The notes: generated by a model not told the origin, from the sequence alone. A stretch of 64,000 bases of DNA from Helianthus annuus (GCF_002127325.2 NC_035449.2:138932807-138996806), one strand, 5' to 3'. Numbered from the stretch's first letter, positions 10,297-22,137 are shown. Translations and numbers: made by a program.

Positions 10297-12697
10297 ATGC
10301 CTGGGTCAGACGAAGTCAACAGTCATCCCAGGGAGAATCATGATACTTCCCGAGTCAATGTAGCAGAAGCAGAGTTTCAGGCATTAATAGATAATGCTGT
10401 TATACGAGCTTTGGACAGATAGTTCAATGAATCCAGTGGTACTCATGTCAGGACTCGGTCTGTACCACACTCGAAACCACCCTCAAGAACTCATACCGCT
10501 CACAATAGTGATTCCCATCACTCATCAAACCAGGGGAGTGTTCCCTCTAGAAAAGTTGTGCTAAATCAAGAACCACGTGATAAAGGTTGCTCTTATAAGT
10601 ATTTCGTTTCATGCAAACCCAGGGATTTCACTGGGGAAAAAGGAGCTATCGACTGCATGACATGGTTGGACGAGATGGATACCGTGGTCGACATCAGTGG
10701 TTGTGCTGAAAGGGATATTGTGAAGTTTGTATCTCAGTCGTTCAAAGGTGAGGCACTAGCTTGGTGGAGGTCTTTGATCCAAGCTACTGGGAAGATCCCA
10801 TTGCACAATCTGTCTTGGGATCAGTTTGTAACATTGATCAAGGAGAACTACTGTCCTCAGCATGAGGTTGAAAAGATCGAGTCTGATTTCTTGTCATTGG
10901 TTATGAAGAACCTGGATTGTCAAGCATACCTGACGAGCTTCAACACTATGTCAAGATTGGTTCCTTATTTAGTGACACCGGAACCCAAGCGGATAGCTCG
11001 TTTCATTGGGGGTTTAGCCTCAGAGATCAAGGCGAGTGTGAAGGCCTCTAGACCAGCTACTTTTAGGTCTGGAGCTGATATATCATTGTCTCTTACTCTG
11101 GACGCGGTCAGGCAGAGATCGCTTAGAAACTCTGATACTGAGAAGAGGAAGCGTGAGGATGATAACTCATGACGTTCAGATTAGAAACACAAGGGAAACA
11201 CTGACCACAAACAGAATTCTTGATCTAACAAGGGTAGCCAGCAGGCGGATGAGAAGCCTAAATGCAAAACCTGCCAAAAGTGTCATTTTGGAAAATGCAG
11301 GTTTGAGTCAAAGTCTTAGTCAAAGCCGATTGCATGTGGGATATGCAAATCCAAGGAGCACAAGACCTTAGACTGCAAGAAAATAAAGGACGCGACGTGC
11401 TACAACTGCAATGAGAAGGGGCATATTAAGACAAACTGCCCAAAATATGCGAAGAAGGCTGAAGATGGGAAAAAGACCAATGCTAGGGTCTTTCAGATGA
11501 ATGCCCCGGAAGCCATCCAGAATGACAACGTAATAACAGGTACCTTCCTTATTAATGATGTTTATGCAAGGGTACTATTTGATTCAGGTGCAGATAAGTC
11601 ATTTGATGATGATAAGTTTTGTAAATTGTTAAATCTGCCTGTTAGAACCCTAAGCATAAGGTATGAAGTAGAATTAGCCGATGGTACCATAGAAACCGCT
11701 TCAACCGTGTTAGATGGATGTTTCATATCCATTAGGAACCACTCTTTTCCGTTGTCCTCGCTTCCTTTGAAATTAGCTGGCTTCGACATAGTAATAGGCG
11801 TGGATTAGTTATCTCATAACCAAGCTCAGATTGTGTGTGACAAGAAACAAGTGGTGATCAAGACTCCTTATGGTGAGCCACTTACCATACAGGGAGATAC
11901 TCAGTATGGATTGCCTAAGCAAGTGTCTATGCTTAAGGCATCAAGGTGTATGAAGAAGGGTTGTGTCATTTACATGGAACAAGTGACTATTGATGAGCCG
12001 AAGCCCAAGATTGAAGACATCCCCGTCATTTCTGAATATCCCGAAGTATTCCCTGAAGAACTACCTGGTTTGCCACCAGATAGACAAGTAGAGTTCAGAA
12101 TTGACATTATTCCTGGAGCAGCACCTGTTGCAAGGGCACCTTACAGGTTAGCACCAACTGAGATGAAAGAGTTGAGGACTCAACTGGATGATTTATTGGC
12201 GAAAGGATTTATTCGGCCTAGTTCGTCTCCTTAGGGAGTACCAATCCTGTTTGTAAAGAAGAAGGATGGATCGAAGCGTCTATGCATCGATTATCGCGAG
12301 CTTAACAAGGTTACTATCAAGAATAGATATCCATTTCCCAGGATCGACGATCTGTTCGATCAACTGCAAGGGGCAAGTTATTTCTCCAAGATTGATTTAA
12401 GGTCTGGTTACCATCAGCTAAAGGTTAGAAATGAAGATGTGCACAAGACTGCATTTAGGACTCGTTATGGTCACTACGAGTTCCTAGTGATGCCTTTTGG
12501 GCTCACTAATGCACCAGCAGCATTCATGGATCTCATAAATCGCGTCTGCAAGCACTACTTGGACAAGTTTGTCATCATCTTCATTGATGATATTCTTATT
12601 TATTCAAAGAACCAAGCCGACCATGAGAAGCATTTTCGATGTATTCTGGAACTACTTCAGCAGGAGAAGCTCTATGCCAAGTTTTCAAAGTGTGAAT
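10297..12697 (+). pseudogene. element A gag-protease-RT (first block)
   Basis: An ATG at 10297 is in frame with everything that follows. Capsid homology runs about 10560-11160 (FTGEKGAIDCMTWLDEMD, ALAWWRSL). A CCHC knuckle CYNCNEKGHIKTNC lies at about 11399-11440, and protease VLFDSGADKSF at about 11572, with Ser in place of the usual Thr in DTGA. RT motifs run from about 12240, with FIDD at about 12583. Premature stops lie at 10420, 11170, 11182, 11806 and 12232 among others. RT is cut at 12697 by element D. Confidence 0.85.
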
Positions 12698-13139
12698 TGT
12701 AGGATCGTGAAACGACCTAATGAGTCGATCAGAAGAGTGCTCAGACAGAATCAGAGGCGGAATTCATTGATTCTGTCTTTGTTTAGCTTGAATTCACTTT
12801 TAATTGTCTCTTGTATTGATCAGAAAGCTATTACAGACACGGAGACACTTCGACGGAGCTTCGCCGTCGAAAACTAGAACTGAACTAACTACCTGCAACT
12901 GATTTCGCTCGAAGAATATTTATAGGCTCGAGATTCCGCTTGAAACAACTTCAAGTGGAATAGCATGTTCAAGCGGAATCACCTCAAACTTACTAACACA
13001 TGATTTCGCTTGAAATGACTCCATGTCATTTCAAGCGGAATCACATATAAATTCCTTTTTCTCGTTTTGCGTGCACTATACAATCAGTTCTAAACTAAGA
13101 CTCGAACGAAGATGAAGTCGACAGACAACTGCACCAACA
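12698..13139 (-). repeat. element D 3' LTR (left)
   Basis: 442 bp, TG...CA. Differs from the right LTR by about 4% substitutions by eye and by a 24-bp indel that equals one GCTTGAA-motif unit. It contains an 18-bp-arm hairpin at 13002-13042. Confidence 0.85.
13002..13042. repeat. long hairpin in D LTR built from the GCTTGAA motif
   Basis: Arms GATTTCGCTTGAAATGAC (13002-13019) and GTCATTTCAAGCGGAATC (13025-13042) pair over 18 bp with one mismatch around a 5-base loop. The right LTR keeps it at 18391-18429. Confidence 0.8.
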
Positions 13140-13152
13140 GACTCCCCCTTGA
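13140..13152 (-). other. polypurine tract of element D
   Basis: The minus strand reads a purine run ending AAGGGGGAGTC directly before the LTR. The position and composition fit the plus-strand primer of an LTR element. Confidence 0.6.
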
Positions 13153-15160
13153 ATGTTGACGGAATCTTCAGTGAGAGTCTTCAACGAGACGACTCTTCAA
13201 TCTCGATCGGTCTTCTTCAGGAATTTTTCCTGGAATCATGTACCCGGATCTTTCTCTGGCTCTAACTCTCGTCAGAATCCCCCTTTCACCAAGCTGGGAT
13301 CTTTGTCTGGAATTTGTTATCACCTTTGAAAATACATCCTGGCCTTTTCTCTGATTAAGCTCTTCACAGGTTCTGATTCATCTCTTGGCTTTCTGTAGCA
13401 ACAGGATCAGAAACCTTTCTTTCACCTACACATAACTCAACCATTCATAAGATAACCAAATTTTCCACATTTGAAAATTTTATCAAATTTGAAACATTCT
13501 AAAATTTGATTCAAATTAAAGAATCATCTTAAACATTTCAAATCAATTCAAACACTATTATCCAAACCATCAGTTCGGCATGTTTAGCCTTTGAATTTTG
13601 AAAATCAGCTATTTATCATCAGTTGCCGAAAATCTGTTTAGAATTTTCTTAAAAAAATGAAACTAAACTGAAATCTAAATGCAGAAATAAACTATGTACA
13701 AACATTATTTTTGTGAGATTGTGAAAGAGGATCAAATCGGTTTTTAAGACACGTCACAAGCACCGTTATGCTTTTAATCGTTTTCAGTTCTAAACGATTC
13801 ACATAGATTGACGATATTGTTGTCCACTTAAACTTAATCTAAAAACTTTCGAAATGCTTACCGATACTTTAAGATATATTAATTATGCACTAAGTTCTTA
13901 TGGACCCCACGATCTCAGCATATCCCCTCATCATGTAATACACTAACTCAAGTAATGCCTTTAAACTTTGATCTACTGTGATTTGTGGGAAAACAACGCA
14001 GAATGTTTAAACATTAACAATCAGGCCGATACTTCCGTATACGCAGAGAAAGTCCAATGTTTAAACAAAATAAGAAAAATAAAAATAAGTTGAAATTGTT
14101 TAGGCTTTAACCACCAGGTCGATACTCACGTATACGCAGAGGTAGTCCAAAGCTTAAACAAAACACCAAAGAAAATAAAGTAGAACGTTTAAGCAATAAC
14201 ATCCAGGTCGATACTCATGTATACGCAGAGGATGTCCAATGCTTAAACAAAATAAAGAAATAAAACAAGTTTAAATCTTTGCAAATGAAATACACAATCA
14301 CAGTGTCATTTTCAGCAAAGTTGTGAAAGCTCACAAACTTAACCAATTTTTATGCCTTTTGACATTCAGCAATTACTGAGCAGGCACACAGTCAAGAAGG
14401 ACAAAACTAAGTACTATGCTTTTAACCGCGTTTCCCACTAGAACTAGGCTTTTTTCATTTATGTTTGTATTGTTATCGCAAATCTACTAGTCTAGCTGAG
14501 CCTATCGTCACATCTTTAGTGAGACCGTGTATCACTTTTGGCATTTACATTTCTTTAGCATGCTGTGACAGTCCACTGATTTACTATCATTTCCTCTTGT
14601 ATCAACAAAACTCATTTTTGAATTTTTCAATGTTTTTGACTTTTTCAAATTTTCTAATTTTTTTTTAAATTTTTACTCCCCCTAAAATCAAAATATGTTT
14701 CAATTTTCATTTTCTGAGAAAATTTGAAACAACCTGTACAAACTTGACAACTTGATGAGAATCACATCAATTCTCCATCCACCTGGCTTAAACAATCAGA
14801 ACTCCCCCTCACAATAAACTATTTTCCCATTATGATTTCAAAACACTTAAGTTTGTTTTAATCAAAATGGTTTTTCCAGAAAATTTAATTTGTTTATCAA
14901 CCACTTGTAGGTTTGGGGTCACTTCATCACTTTGTTCTCTTCAACCACATGAAAGATTTATCACTTTCAGTTTTAAACCTCAACACCACTTGTAGGAAAT
15001 CAAGTATAATTTAATGTCATTGATTAACGACTTTGTTGATCGAAATATCAATGATCGGATTATCATCCACTTCAGTGATATTTTTCAAGAAAGATGCTGA
15101 TTCATGTTCCACGCTTACCAACCTGGGAACTCCGGCAAGTCAGGTTTTTCATTTAAACAA
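13153..15160 (-). other. element D 3' non-coding region
   Basis: About 2 kb between the gag spacer and the PPT, where an autonomous copia element would carry pol. It has no pol motif on either strand. It is AT-rich and contains the repeats at 13990-14260. The small open frames here lack recognisable content. Confidence 0.55.
13990..14260 (-). repeat. three tandem units of about 85-110 bp in element D
   Basis: Each unit carries CGATACT(T/C)(C/A)(C/T)GTATACGCAGAG, followed by GTCCAA(T/A)G(T/C)TTAAACAAAA. Copies sit at about 14027, 14130 and 14208. GTTTAAAC and GTATAC palindromes recur in the units. Confidence 0.7.
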
Positions 15161-15495
15161 ATTCACCCAAGCCTGACGGTCCTTGGGTGATTTTGAATTC
15201 TTGTTCAACAATGGTGGAAAATTTGCATCATCCATTGTTAAACCAGATTTCTCCAAGTTTACCTTAACACATGACTCTTCTGGCTTTGACGAACCAGAAT
15301 AATTGCCTGAATGTGGCTTGTCTGACTTTGATGAGCCAGATTCATCGCCGACATGTGGCTCCTTTGTTTCTGAATAAACAGATTCATCGCCAACGTTTTT
15401 TTTTCTTTCTCTCTTCGGTCCTCAGGTTTGTATCTGATGAATCTGTTTTGCTAGACTTGTCATTCTTTGGGGAGCAAGACAATTTATCAGAACTT
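15161..15495 (-). pseudogene. element D gag C-terminal spacer remnant
   Basis: Minus-strand frames read Ser/Glu-rich repeats (GDESVYSETKEPHVGDES, SGSSKSDKPHSGNYS) and then MDDANFPPLLNK and QAWVNLF, a tail I associate with plant copia gag polyproteins. Stops and a frame change separate it from the gag ORF that ends at 15496. Confidence 0.5.
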
Positions 15496-16602
15496 CTATT
15501 TTGATTTTCCTGATGTACCTAAGGACAAAATCCTTTCCAGATACTCTCTCGCCTTCTTCCTCTTCTTTCTCAGTCTGTCTTTCTGCCCTTGTGAAAGCTT
15601 AACTTTCTTTTCTTGAACTTTCTGTTCTTGAACTTTTGGTTCTTGAACTTTCTGTTCTTTGGGCTTGACACTGACTGATTTCTTTGCCATTTTCTGAGCT
15701 TCATCCCTCGATCTTCCCATTGATCTCATTGGGGAATCTCTGGCAATGTGACCTTTGATCTGGCAGTTATAGCATCTTCTCGTCTCATAACTCCAACTCT
15801 GGCAGTTAACAGCAATGTGTCCTTGATAACCGCATCGGTAACACACTCTGTTATCATACCGATCACCATTTTCAGTCCAAACATTCAGATCATAGCACTG
15901 TTTGGCTTGGTGATAATCATTCCTCCTCCTGAAAACTGGATTTGGCTTTGAAGCACTGTGGTCAAACCTGCACCATTCATTACCAACTATTTTTGAATTT
16001 TCATTTTTCAACTTTTGTGATTTTTTATTGCAATTGTATGATTGATCTGATGAGCTTTTATTTTCTTTTTCAACAATTTTCTTATTTTTCATTTTTTGTT
16101 TTGAATCTGCATTCTTTTCCAAAGGTTTCTGCTTTGAACATTCACCTTTTTCTGTAGAATGCAAATTAGTTTTCTGAAAATTTTCTTTTAATTTCAAAAA
16201 CAATTTCTTTTTCTCATTTTTTTTTTCATTTTCATCATCAGATTTCTCATCACAATCTTCAATTTTGACTTTGTCAAAATTTGTGACATTGTCACTTACT
16301 GGAATAGAATTGATCGGTTTTGGACAAGGATGATTCAAAAATTCTGATGAAGTCACAAAACCTTTCAATTTCTCTTCAAGCTCATTAATTTTCTTTTGAG
16401 CACATTCGACTTCTTTTTCAAGTCGAATAATCGTTTGAAGATGAGAATTTATCATCTTTTGCTTTTCAATGTTATTCTTGCTAAAAACAGATCTCTCATC
16501 TTCAAGAATCTTTATTTGACTTTGAATTTCCTTTTCAATTTTTGATTTTTCATTTTCAAAACTTTTAATTTTTTCTTCAAATTTTTTTCCATTTTCTTTC
16601 AA
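15496..16602 (-). CDS. element D gag, C-terminal half: coiled coil and zinc knuckles
   Basis: A 368-residue frame. The first ~90 residues are Lys/Glu-rich with heptad character. A charged low-complexity stretch (about 115-200) follows, then a CCHC knuckle CYRCGYQGHIAVNC and a second knuckle CYNCQIKGHIARDS, whose last Cys is Ser here. The tail is very basic, with three QEPKVQE-like repeats. Nucleocapsid knuckles bind the element RNA in this class. The frame overlaps the N-terminal ORF by a few bases in another frame, so the original gag was probably one frame broken by an indel near 16600. Confidence 0.7.
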   Translation of the reverse strand: MKENGKKFEEKIKSFENEKSKIEKEIQSQIKILEDERSVFSKNNIEKQKMINSHLQTIIRLEKEVECAQKKINELEEKLKGFVTSSEFLNHPCPKPINSIPVSDNVTNFDKVKIEDCDEKSDDENEKKNEKKKLFLKLKENFQKTNLHSTEKGECSKQKPLEKNADSKQKMKNKKIVEKENKSSSDQSYNCNKKSQKLKNENSKIVGNEWCRFDHSASKPNPVFRRRNDYHQAKQCYDLNVWTENGDRYDNRVCYRCGYQGHIAVNCQSWSYETRRCYNCQIKGHIARDSPMRSMGRSRDEAQKMAKKSVSVKPKEQKVQEPKVQEQKVQEKKVKLSQGQKDRLRKKRKKAREYLERILSLGTSGKSK

Positions 16603-17447
16603 TTTTTTGTTTTCAAGCTTATCCAGAAATCTTCATCTTCTAAAGATTTCTTTTTGCTTTCAAACTCCTTTTCTTTCTCTTTCAAAACTTTATCTTCTAA
16701 TGTCAAACTGTTCAAGTCATTTAACAGTTTAACATTTTCAGAGTTCAGCTTCTCCCAATTCCCTTTCAAAATAAGAATCTGTTTATCGGCAGATTGCTTC
16801 TCATCCTTCAACTTTTTGAGTTCTAATGTCAAACTTTCCGCATCCTTCAATAATTTTCCATTATCAGCCTCAAGTTTATCACATTTAGAGCACACTGATT
16901 CAGAACTAGATTCTTCTTTCTTTGGAACTTTCTCCGTCTCTGTTTTGTATGTTCCTGCAAAAAAGATTTTAACAAAATCAAGAGGATTCACATTCTCATC
17001 AATATAACAACCCCTCTTGTTATCATATATCAAGTTTCTTTTTACTGCCCAACATACATTGATTCTTCTGTTAATTTCATCTATCACATCTAAATTCAAT
17101 TCATCTAGATTCATTTTTACTTTATCCATCAATTCTTTCTTCTTTTTATAAATTTCATAACAGTGAGTTTTAAGTTTGCTGATGAATTCTTTAAGATGTA
17201 ATTTTGAAAAATTTATATTTCTTTTCAGATTTTCCAAAAAAACATCCCATTCAGCTGGCAATGCATTAGCAAACTTTGATACTTTTTCAGTTTCTGATAT
17301 TATTATATTATGCTCTTTCAAATGATCAATCAAACGATTAAATCTTTTCTCCAAATCATCTAACTGTTCATTATTCGAACCGGTTAACCCAAACATTCTT
17401 AGGCACATTTTGATAATAACTACTAAAATATCCTTGATACCAATCAT
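16599..17447 (-). CDS. element D gag, N-terminal half: capsid-like domain and coiled coil
   Basis: A 282-residue frame. Residues about 30-110 (LEKRFNRLIDHLKEHNI, FANALPAEWDVFLENLK) resemble the UBN2-type capsid domain of plant copia gag. After about residue 185 (CSKCDKLEADNGKLLKD) the protein is a long predicted coiled coil with repeated LEKKLKDE-like heptads. The listed start is only the first available codon after a frame break; family gags usually extend further upstream. Capsid assembly is the expected role, inferred from family. Confidence 0.65.
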   Translation of the reverse strand: MIGIKDILVVIIKMCLRMFGLTGSNNEQLDDLEKRFNRLIDHLKEHNIIISETEKVSKFANALPAEWDVFLENLKRNINFSKLHLKEFISKLKTHCYEIYKKKKELMDKVKMNLDELNLDVIDEINRRINVCWAVKRNLIYDNKRGCYIDENVNPLDFVKIFFAGTYKTETEKVPKKEESSSESVCSKCDKLEADNGKLLKDAESLTLELKKLKDEKQSADKQILILKGNWEKLNSENVKLLNDLNSLTLEDKVLKEKEKEFESKKKSLEDEDFWISLKTKN

Positions 17448-17539
17448 TTATCTTTTCAAGATCATGATTTTCCTTTTCCTCAAACATCTTGTCCATATTT
17501 CAAATCAAACTCAACAAATTTCACACAAATGATCACAAA

Positions 17540-17850
17540 CACACTTCAAGCGAAATAACAACTTGAAACAAAATAAACTGATTTCGCTTGAAATGTTTCA
17601 AGCGGAATAGTAATTTGAAGCGGAACCACTAATCTCGAGCGAAATAGTTGATTTCACTTGAAACTTTTCAAGCGGAATCTCCAGTTGAAGCGGAAACAGT
17701 TGGTTTCAAGCGGAATCAGATCAAAATTCAAGCGGAATATCTCTTTCAAGCGGGATTAGATGAATTTTTCAAGCGAAATACCTTATTTCGCTTGAAATGA
17801 CCGCTGATTTTCAAGCGGAATCACGAAGACAGGTTCAAGCGGAATAAGGT
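17540..17850 (-). repeat. dense array of TTTCAAGCGGAAT / ATTTCGCTTGAAAT motifs in D leader
   Basis: About fifteen occurrences in about 310 bp, in both orientations, 6-20 bp apart. Each motif is itself an imperfect palindrome (ATTTC-GCTT-GAAAT). The same motif builds the LTR hairpin and recurs at about 12940-13042 and 18295-18430. The array sits between PBS and gag, where packaging or dimerisation signals would be expected. Confidence 0.8.
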
Positions 17851-18047
17851 TTTCATGCTATTTTCATTAGTTTTAAGCCGAATTTTTATCTCAAACTTTC
17901 AAGGATTTGTTAAAATGCAATTTTACATAATCTGTGAAAAATTTGGCTGATTTTAACCATGAAAATTTGAAAAATTGTGAAAAGAAGGTGTAGAAATCAG
18001 AATTTTCCAGCGAAAACGAGCTAAACGGTAAGAACTCTTCCTCCTGT

Positions 18048-18059
18048 GCTCTGATACCA
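18048..18059 (-). other. PBS of element D
   Basis: The minus strand reads TGGTATCAGAGC, the initiator-Met tRNA primer site, two bases inside the right LTR. Confidence 0.85.
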
Positions 18060-18061
18060 CT

Positions 18062-18527
18062 TGTAGGATCGTGAAACGACCTAACGAGTCGATCAAAAGA
18101 GTGCTCAGACAGAATCAGAGGCGGAATACATTGATTCTGTCTTTGTTTAGCTTGAATTCCCTTTTAATTGTCTCTTGTATTGATCAGAAAGCTGTTACAG
18201 ACACAGAGACACTTCGACGGAGCTTCGCCGTCAGAAACTAGAACTGAACTAACTACCTGCAACTGATTTCGCTCGAAGAATATTTATAGGCTCGAGATTC
18301 CGCTTGAAACAGCTTCAAGCGGAATAGCATGTTCAAGCGAAATCACCTCAAACTTACTAACACATGATTTCGCTTGAACTGATTTTGCTAATTTCGCTTG
18401 AAATGACTCCATGTCATTTCAAGCGGAATCACTTAGAAATTCCGTTTTCTCATTTTGCGTGCACTATACAATAAGTTCAAAACTAAGACTCGAACGAAGA
18501 TGAAGTCGACAGACAACTGCACCAACA
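18062..18527 (-). repeat. element D 5' LTR (right)
   Basis: 466 bp, TGTAGGATCG...CACCAACA, flanked by TSD TGAAT at 18528-18532. Confidence 0.85.
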
Positions 18528-18532
18528 TGAAT

Positions 18533-19702
18533 TTTGGCTTCATGAAGTCCAATTCCTTGGACATGTGGTCAGTGAGCGTGGTATCCAGGTGGATCCCGCT
18601 AAGATCGAAGCTATCATGAATTGGCAAGAACCGAAGACGCCCACAGATATTCGTAGCTTTTTGGTTTTAGCAGGATACTATAGGAGATTTATTGAAAACT
18701 TCTCAAGGATTGCAGCACCCCTAACTTCATTAACCCGCAAGAACATCAAGTTTGATTGGGGCCCTAAGCAGCAAGAATCCTTCGACATTCTCAAGCAGAA
18801 GTTGAGCAATGCACCAGTGTTGACATTGCCAGAAGGTATTGAAGAATTCGTGGTATACTGCGATGCATCACACACTGGTATGGGGTGTGTGCTCATGCAG
18901 AAAGGCAAGGTCATTGCCTACGCTTCCCGACAATTAAAAGTGCATGAAAAGAATTACACCACCCACGACTTGGAGTTGGGTGCCGTTGTATTTGCACTGA
19001 AACTTTGGAGGCATTATTTATATGGTACCAAGAGTGTGATCTATTCAGATCACAAGAGCCTTCAGCATCTGTTTAATCAGAAGGACTTAAACATGAGGCA
19101 GCGACGTTGGATGGAAACTTTAAATGACTATGATTGTGAAATCCGATACCATCCAGGCAATGTAGTCGCCGATGCCTTAAGTAGGAAGGAAAGGGTGAAG
19201 CCCATAAGGATCAATGCCAAGAGCATTGAATTGAAAAACAGCTTGAATGAAAGATTGTTAGCCGCGCAGAAGGAAGTTGTATTAGAAGCTAACTATTCAA
19301 ATGAAAAACTGGGAGTCACTGCAGAACAATTATCATGTGGCAAGGATGGAATCCTAAGATTGAATGGATGAATATGGGTTCCAATCTATGGAGGACTTAG
19401 GGAAGTGATCCTTCAGGAAGACCATAGTTACAAGTATTCTGTCCATCCTGGAAGTGACAAGATGTACCAGGATTTGAAGGCGAATTATTGGTGGATAGGC
19501 TTGAAGAAGTCTATAGCCACTTATGTGGCCAAGTGTCTGACATGTGCTCAAGTTAAAGCAGAACATCAGAAGCCGTCAGGTTTGCTGCAACAGCCTGAAC
19601 TTCCCACCTGGAAGTAGGAGATGGTGACTATGGATTTTATCACCAAATTACCAAAGACAAAGCGAGGAAATGATACTATTTGGGTGATACTGGATAGACT
19701 GA
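18533..19702 (+). pseudogene. element A RT end, RNase H and integrase N-terminal part (second block)
   Basis: Resumes RT exactly where D cut it ([17 protein letters not shown]). RNase H motifs: [15 protein letters not shown] at about 18856, [16 protein letters not shown] at about 18958, and DALSRK at about 19171. The integrase zinc-binding region [11 protein letters not shown] to CLTCAQVK lies at about 19444-19560. Stops at 19369 and 19615. Integrase is interrupted after LDRLTK by element B. Confidence 0.85.
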
Positions 19703-22137
19703 CTAAGTGTCACACCCCGATTTCCACGTGTCTCACCGGTGGGCCCGGTGGGGGATTACCGTGACGATGTTGGCAACAATATAGTCAAACCACACAATTA
19801 TATAATGCACAGCGGAAGCTTAAGATAAATATATAAACTTCAACCTCTGGTTGTAATATCAAATGTATTACAGAAGTTGAATATATCCACAGCGGATCAA
19901 AAAGTAATAAATATTGTTCATTCAGATGCAGCATCGAGTTTGCGAGACTATGTACGATGCTTAGGACGCCTATACCAGCCCATTTCGTATAGTACCTGCA
20001 CTTAATCTTTTTGGGGAAAATACGTCAGTTTACACTGGTAAATACATTCAACTGACACATTTGAAAATGTTTATTAAAATTGATTTGAATGCACAAGGCA
20101 CAAACTCTTTTATAACTTGGGAAAATTATTAAAATCTTGTGAACGTTTTACATGTTCTTTTATGCGCCCAGTAGCCCGGGTCATGCCGGGTTAAAGATTT
20201 ATAGACACACCACATTGCGTAAAACCGTAGTATAAAAACCAACAGCTACGTCTTTTAATTTAATGTCGACAATATATACCGGGTGTACGCCTACACCGGG
20301 ATGTCGATGGTCGTGGCCATTTCGTAAAATGATGCCAAGGATATCCGGGACAACGGTCATTAAACCCCCCAAAGGCTTTTAAGAAACAAAACTGTTTAAA
20401 TGAGCCGATCATATTATTTAATTAACCACCTAAGCGATGGAAGAATATAATGCTCAATCAAGCGGTATTAATATACCGTAACCCAAGCCCATATAGGGGA
20501 AATAAGTTAAAGTATTTACCTTTGCAAGTATATTTCCTTAATTTGGATTAAATCACCGATAGCTTTTACCGGGGGCTCCTAATCTGGAACAAAGGTTTTA
20601 ATTAACCTCTTAGAATCCTAACGAGTCGTTATAATAGCCGTAGCCTAGACCGGTTGGTTCCGATATGTGAATATGGTTTAATCGCGTGAAAAGGCGAAAA
20701 CCGAGAATGGAGTGCGATTCTGACCCAACAAGTTCAGAGACTTGTTTTATATGGGTTTATGGTTCACACTCTGGATTTTGGGGTCCAAATAATATAATTT
20801 GACCCGTATCGGCTAATTTATGAAAACTAGTTTCATAAGCCGAACCGTGCGCGCAATAGGCGAAACGGTTAACCATGAGTGTCGTACGCTTATTTCCTAA
20901 GTCAATATGCCTTAAAGAGGTTGTGGTATCAGTAGGATACCTTCCGTGATGCCCGTAACGAGTTTTAGTTAATATTACGCCCCGTAGGGGCTTTTCGGTC
21001 ATTTTAAAGACTTTTAAAGAGCTTTTCGAGTTCTACAGGAAATCTGAGTTTCCCGTACAGCTTATAAAGCTTAAAATACTTTATTTATTATTTGGAACCA
21101 GTGGCAACTGGAATCGGGTCAAAAGACCTTGTAGAACCCATGTTTTGGCCGAAAAGGGCATATTCGGTATTTACCGAACCGTGGCCATAACCGCAGGTTA
21201 TGAGCGAGGTAAAAATTATTAAAAATCTTTAAAATTCCCAAAATATTATTTTAATACAGTGGGTAAAAGTTTTGGTGTCGAAATCTTGGTTTAGATAGGC
21301 GTTATGCTAATTGCGCCGTTTATTACAAAAGTTTACTTTAATTGCGCTATTTAGCATAACTCTCATTCTAGACCTCGGGTTGACGTGAAACTTTAAGGAC
21401 ATGCTTATATTTTAATAAGCAAGGTTCTGGTCCGTTCACGTGTCCGAAATACTCGTTTTATTTTCAAAATGGCGTTACGGTCAACTTTTAGGCGATTAAC
21501 GGAAATGCGCAAAAGACTCGGATAACTCATGAACCGATTACAGAGGTTTATACCATCATGTAACCTGGTCCTAAGAGAGTCCTAAGGTATATCCATACCT
21601 TACTTAAAACGGGTCAGAACTGAAGTCAATGCAAAAGTCAAACTTTTGCGACATTCGGCTCCGAACCGGGTCAATATAGCAAATGGTCGATTCAAACGAG
21701 CGCAAACAAGTTTATATAGTTAATATCATATTTTATGAGTGTCAAAACAGGTTTCTTAGTATGTACATTACAGAATGCATAAATCACGAAAATAACTTTC
21801 TGTTGACTTTTTAAGTGCGCGTTTGACTCGATATTTGACATAGTTAGAGTGGTGATCAGAGGGAACCCTTTTAGGGGTTTATTACCCACATAAATACCAG
21901 CTCATAACTACTTTTGATCCGTCATAAGACTGAACCATTTGCAAGTTATTGTAATGACAACCGTTAGTTACGACGGTTGTGTTTATAAGCTATAACTATG
22001 AAAATGCAAGACCATATTGATTGTGAACGACTTACAGAAGTTATTTCTTGCTTATAGAGCAGAGATGGATGCTTGGGAGCTTAGAATGATCAGGAGGTGA
22101 GTTGTTTGAGGTGTGGTGAACATATGCTCACAATGTG

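Larger units (their letters stand above)
12698..18527 (-). mobile_element. gag-only non-autonomous LTR element D, inserted in RT of element A
   Basis: A complete element with 5-bp TSD TGAAT (12693-12697 and 18528-18532). LTRs are 442 and 466 bp, beginning TGTAGGATCG and ending CACCAACA. The PBS (18048-18059) is at the right and the PPT beside the left LTR, so it reads on the minus strand. Internal 4.9 kb: motif-array leader, gag with two zinc knuckles, a Ser-rich spacer and a long 3' region with tandem repeats. No protease, integrase, RT or RNase H motif was found, so it needs enzymes in trans. Confidence 0.85.

Noticed and set aside
20757..21002. Open frames inside B's LTRs (e.g. 20757-21002 and its twin 31272-31517)
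   Set aside because: They repeat in both LTRs, have no recognisable domain, and lie in non-coding LTR sequence.
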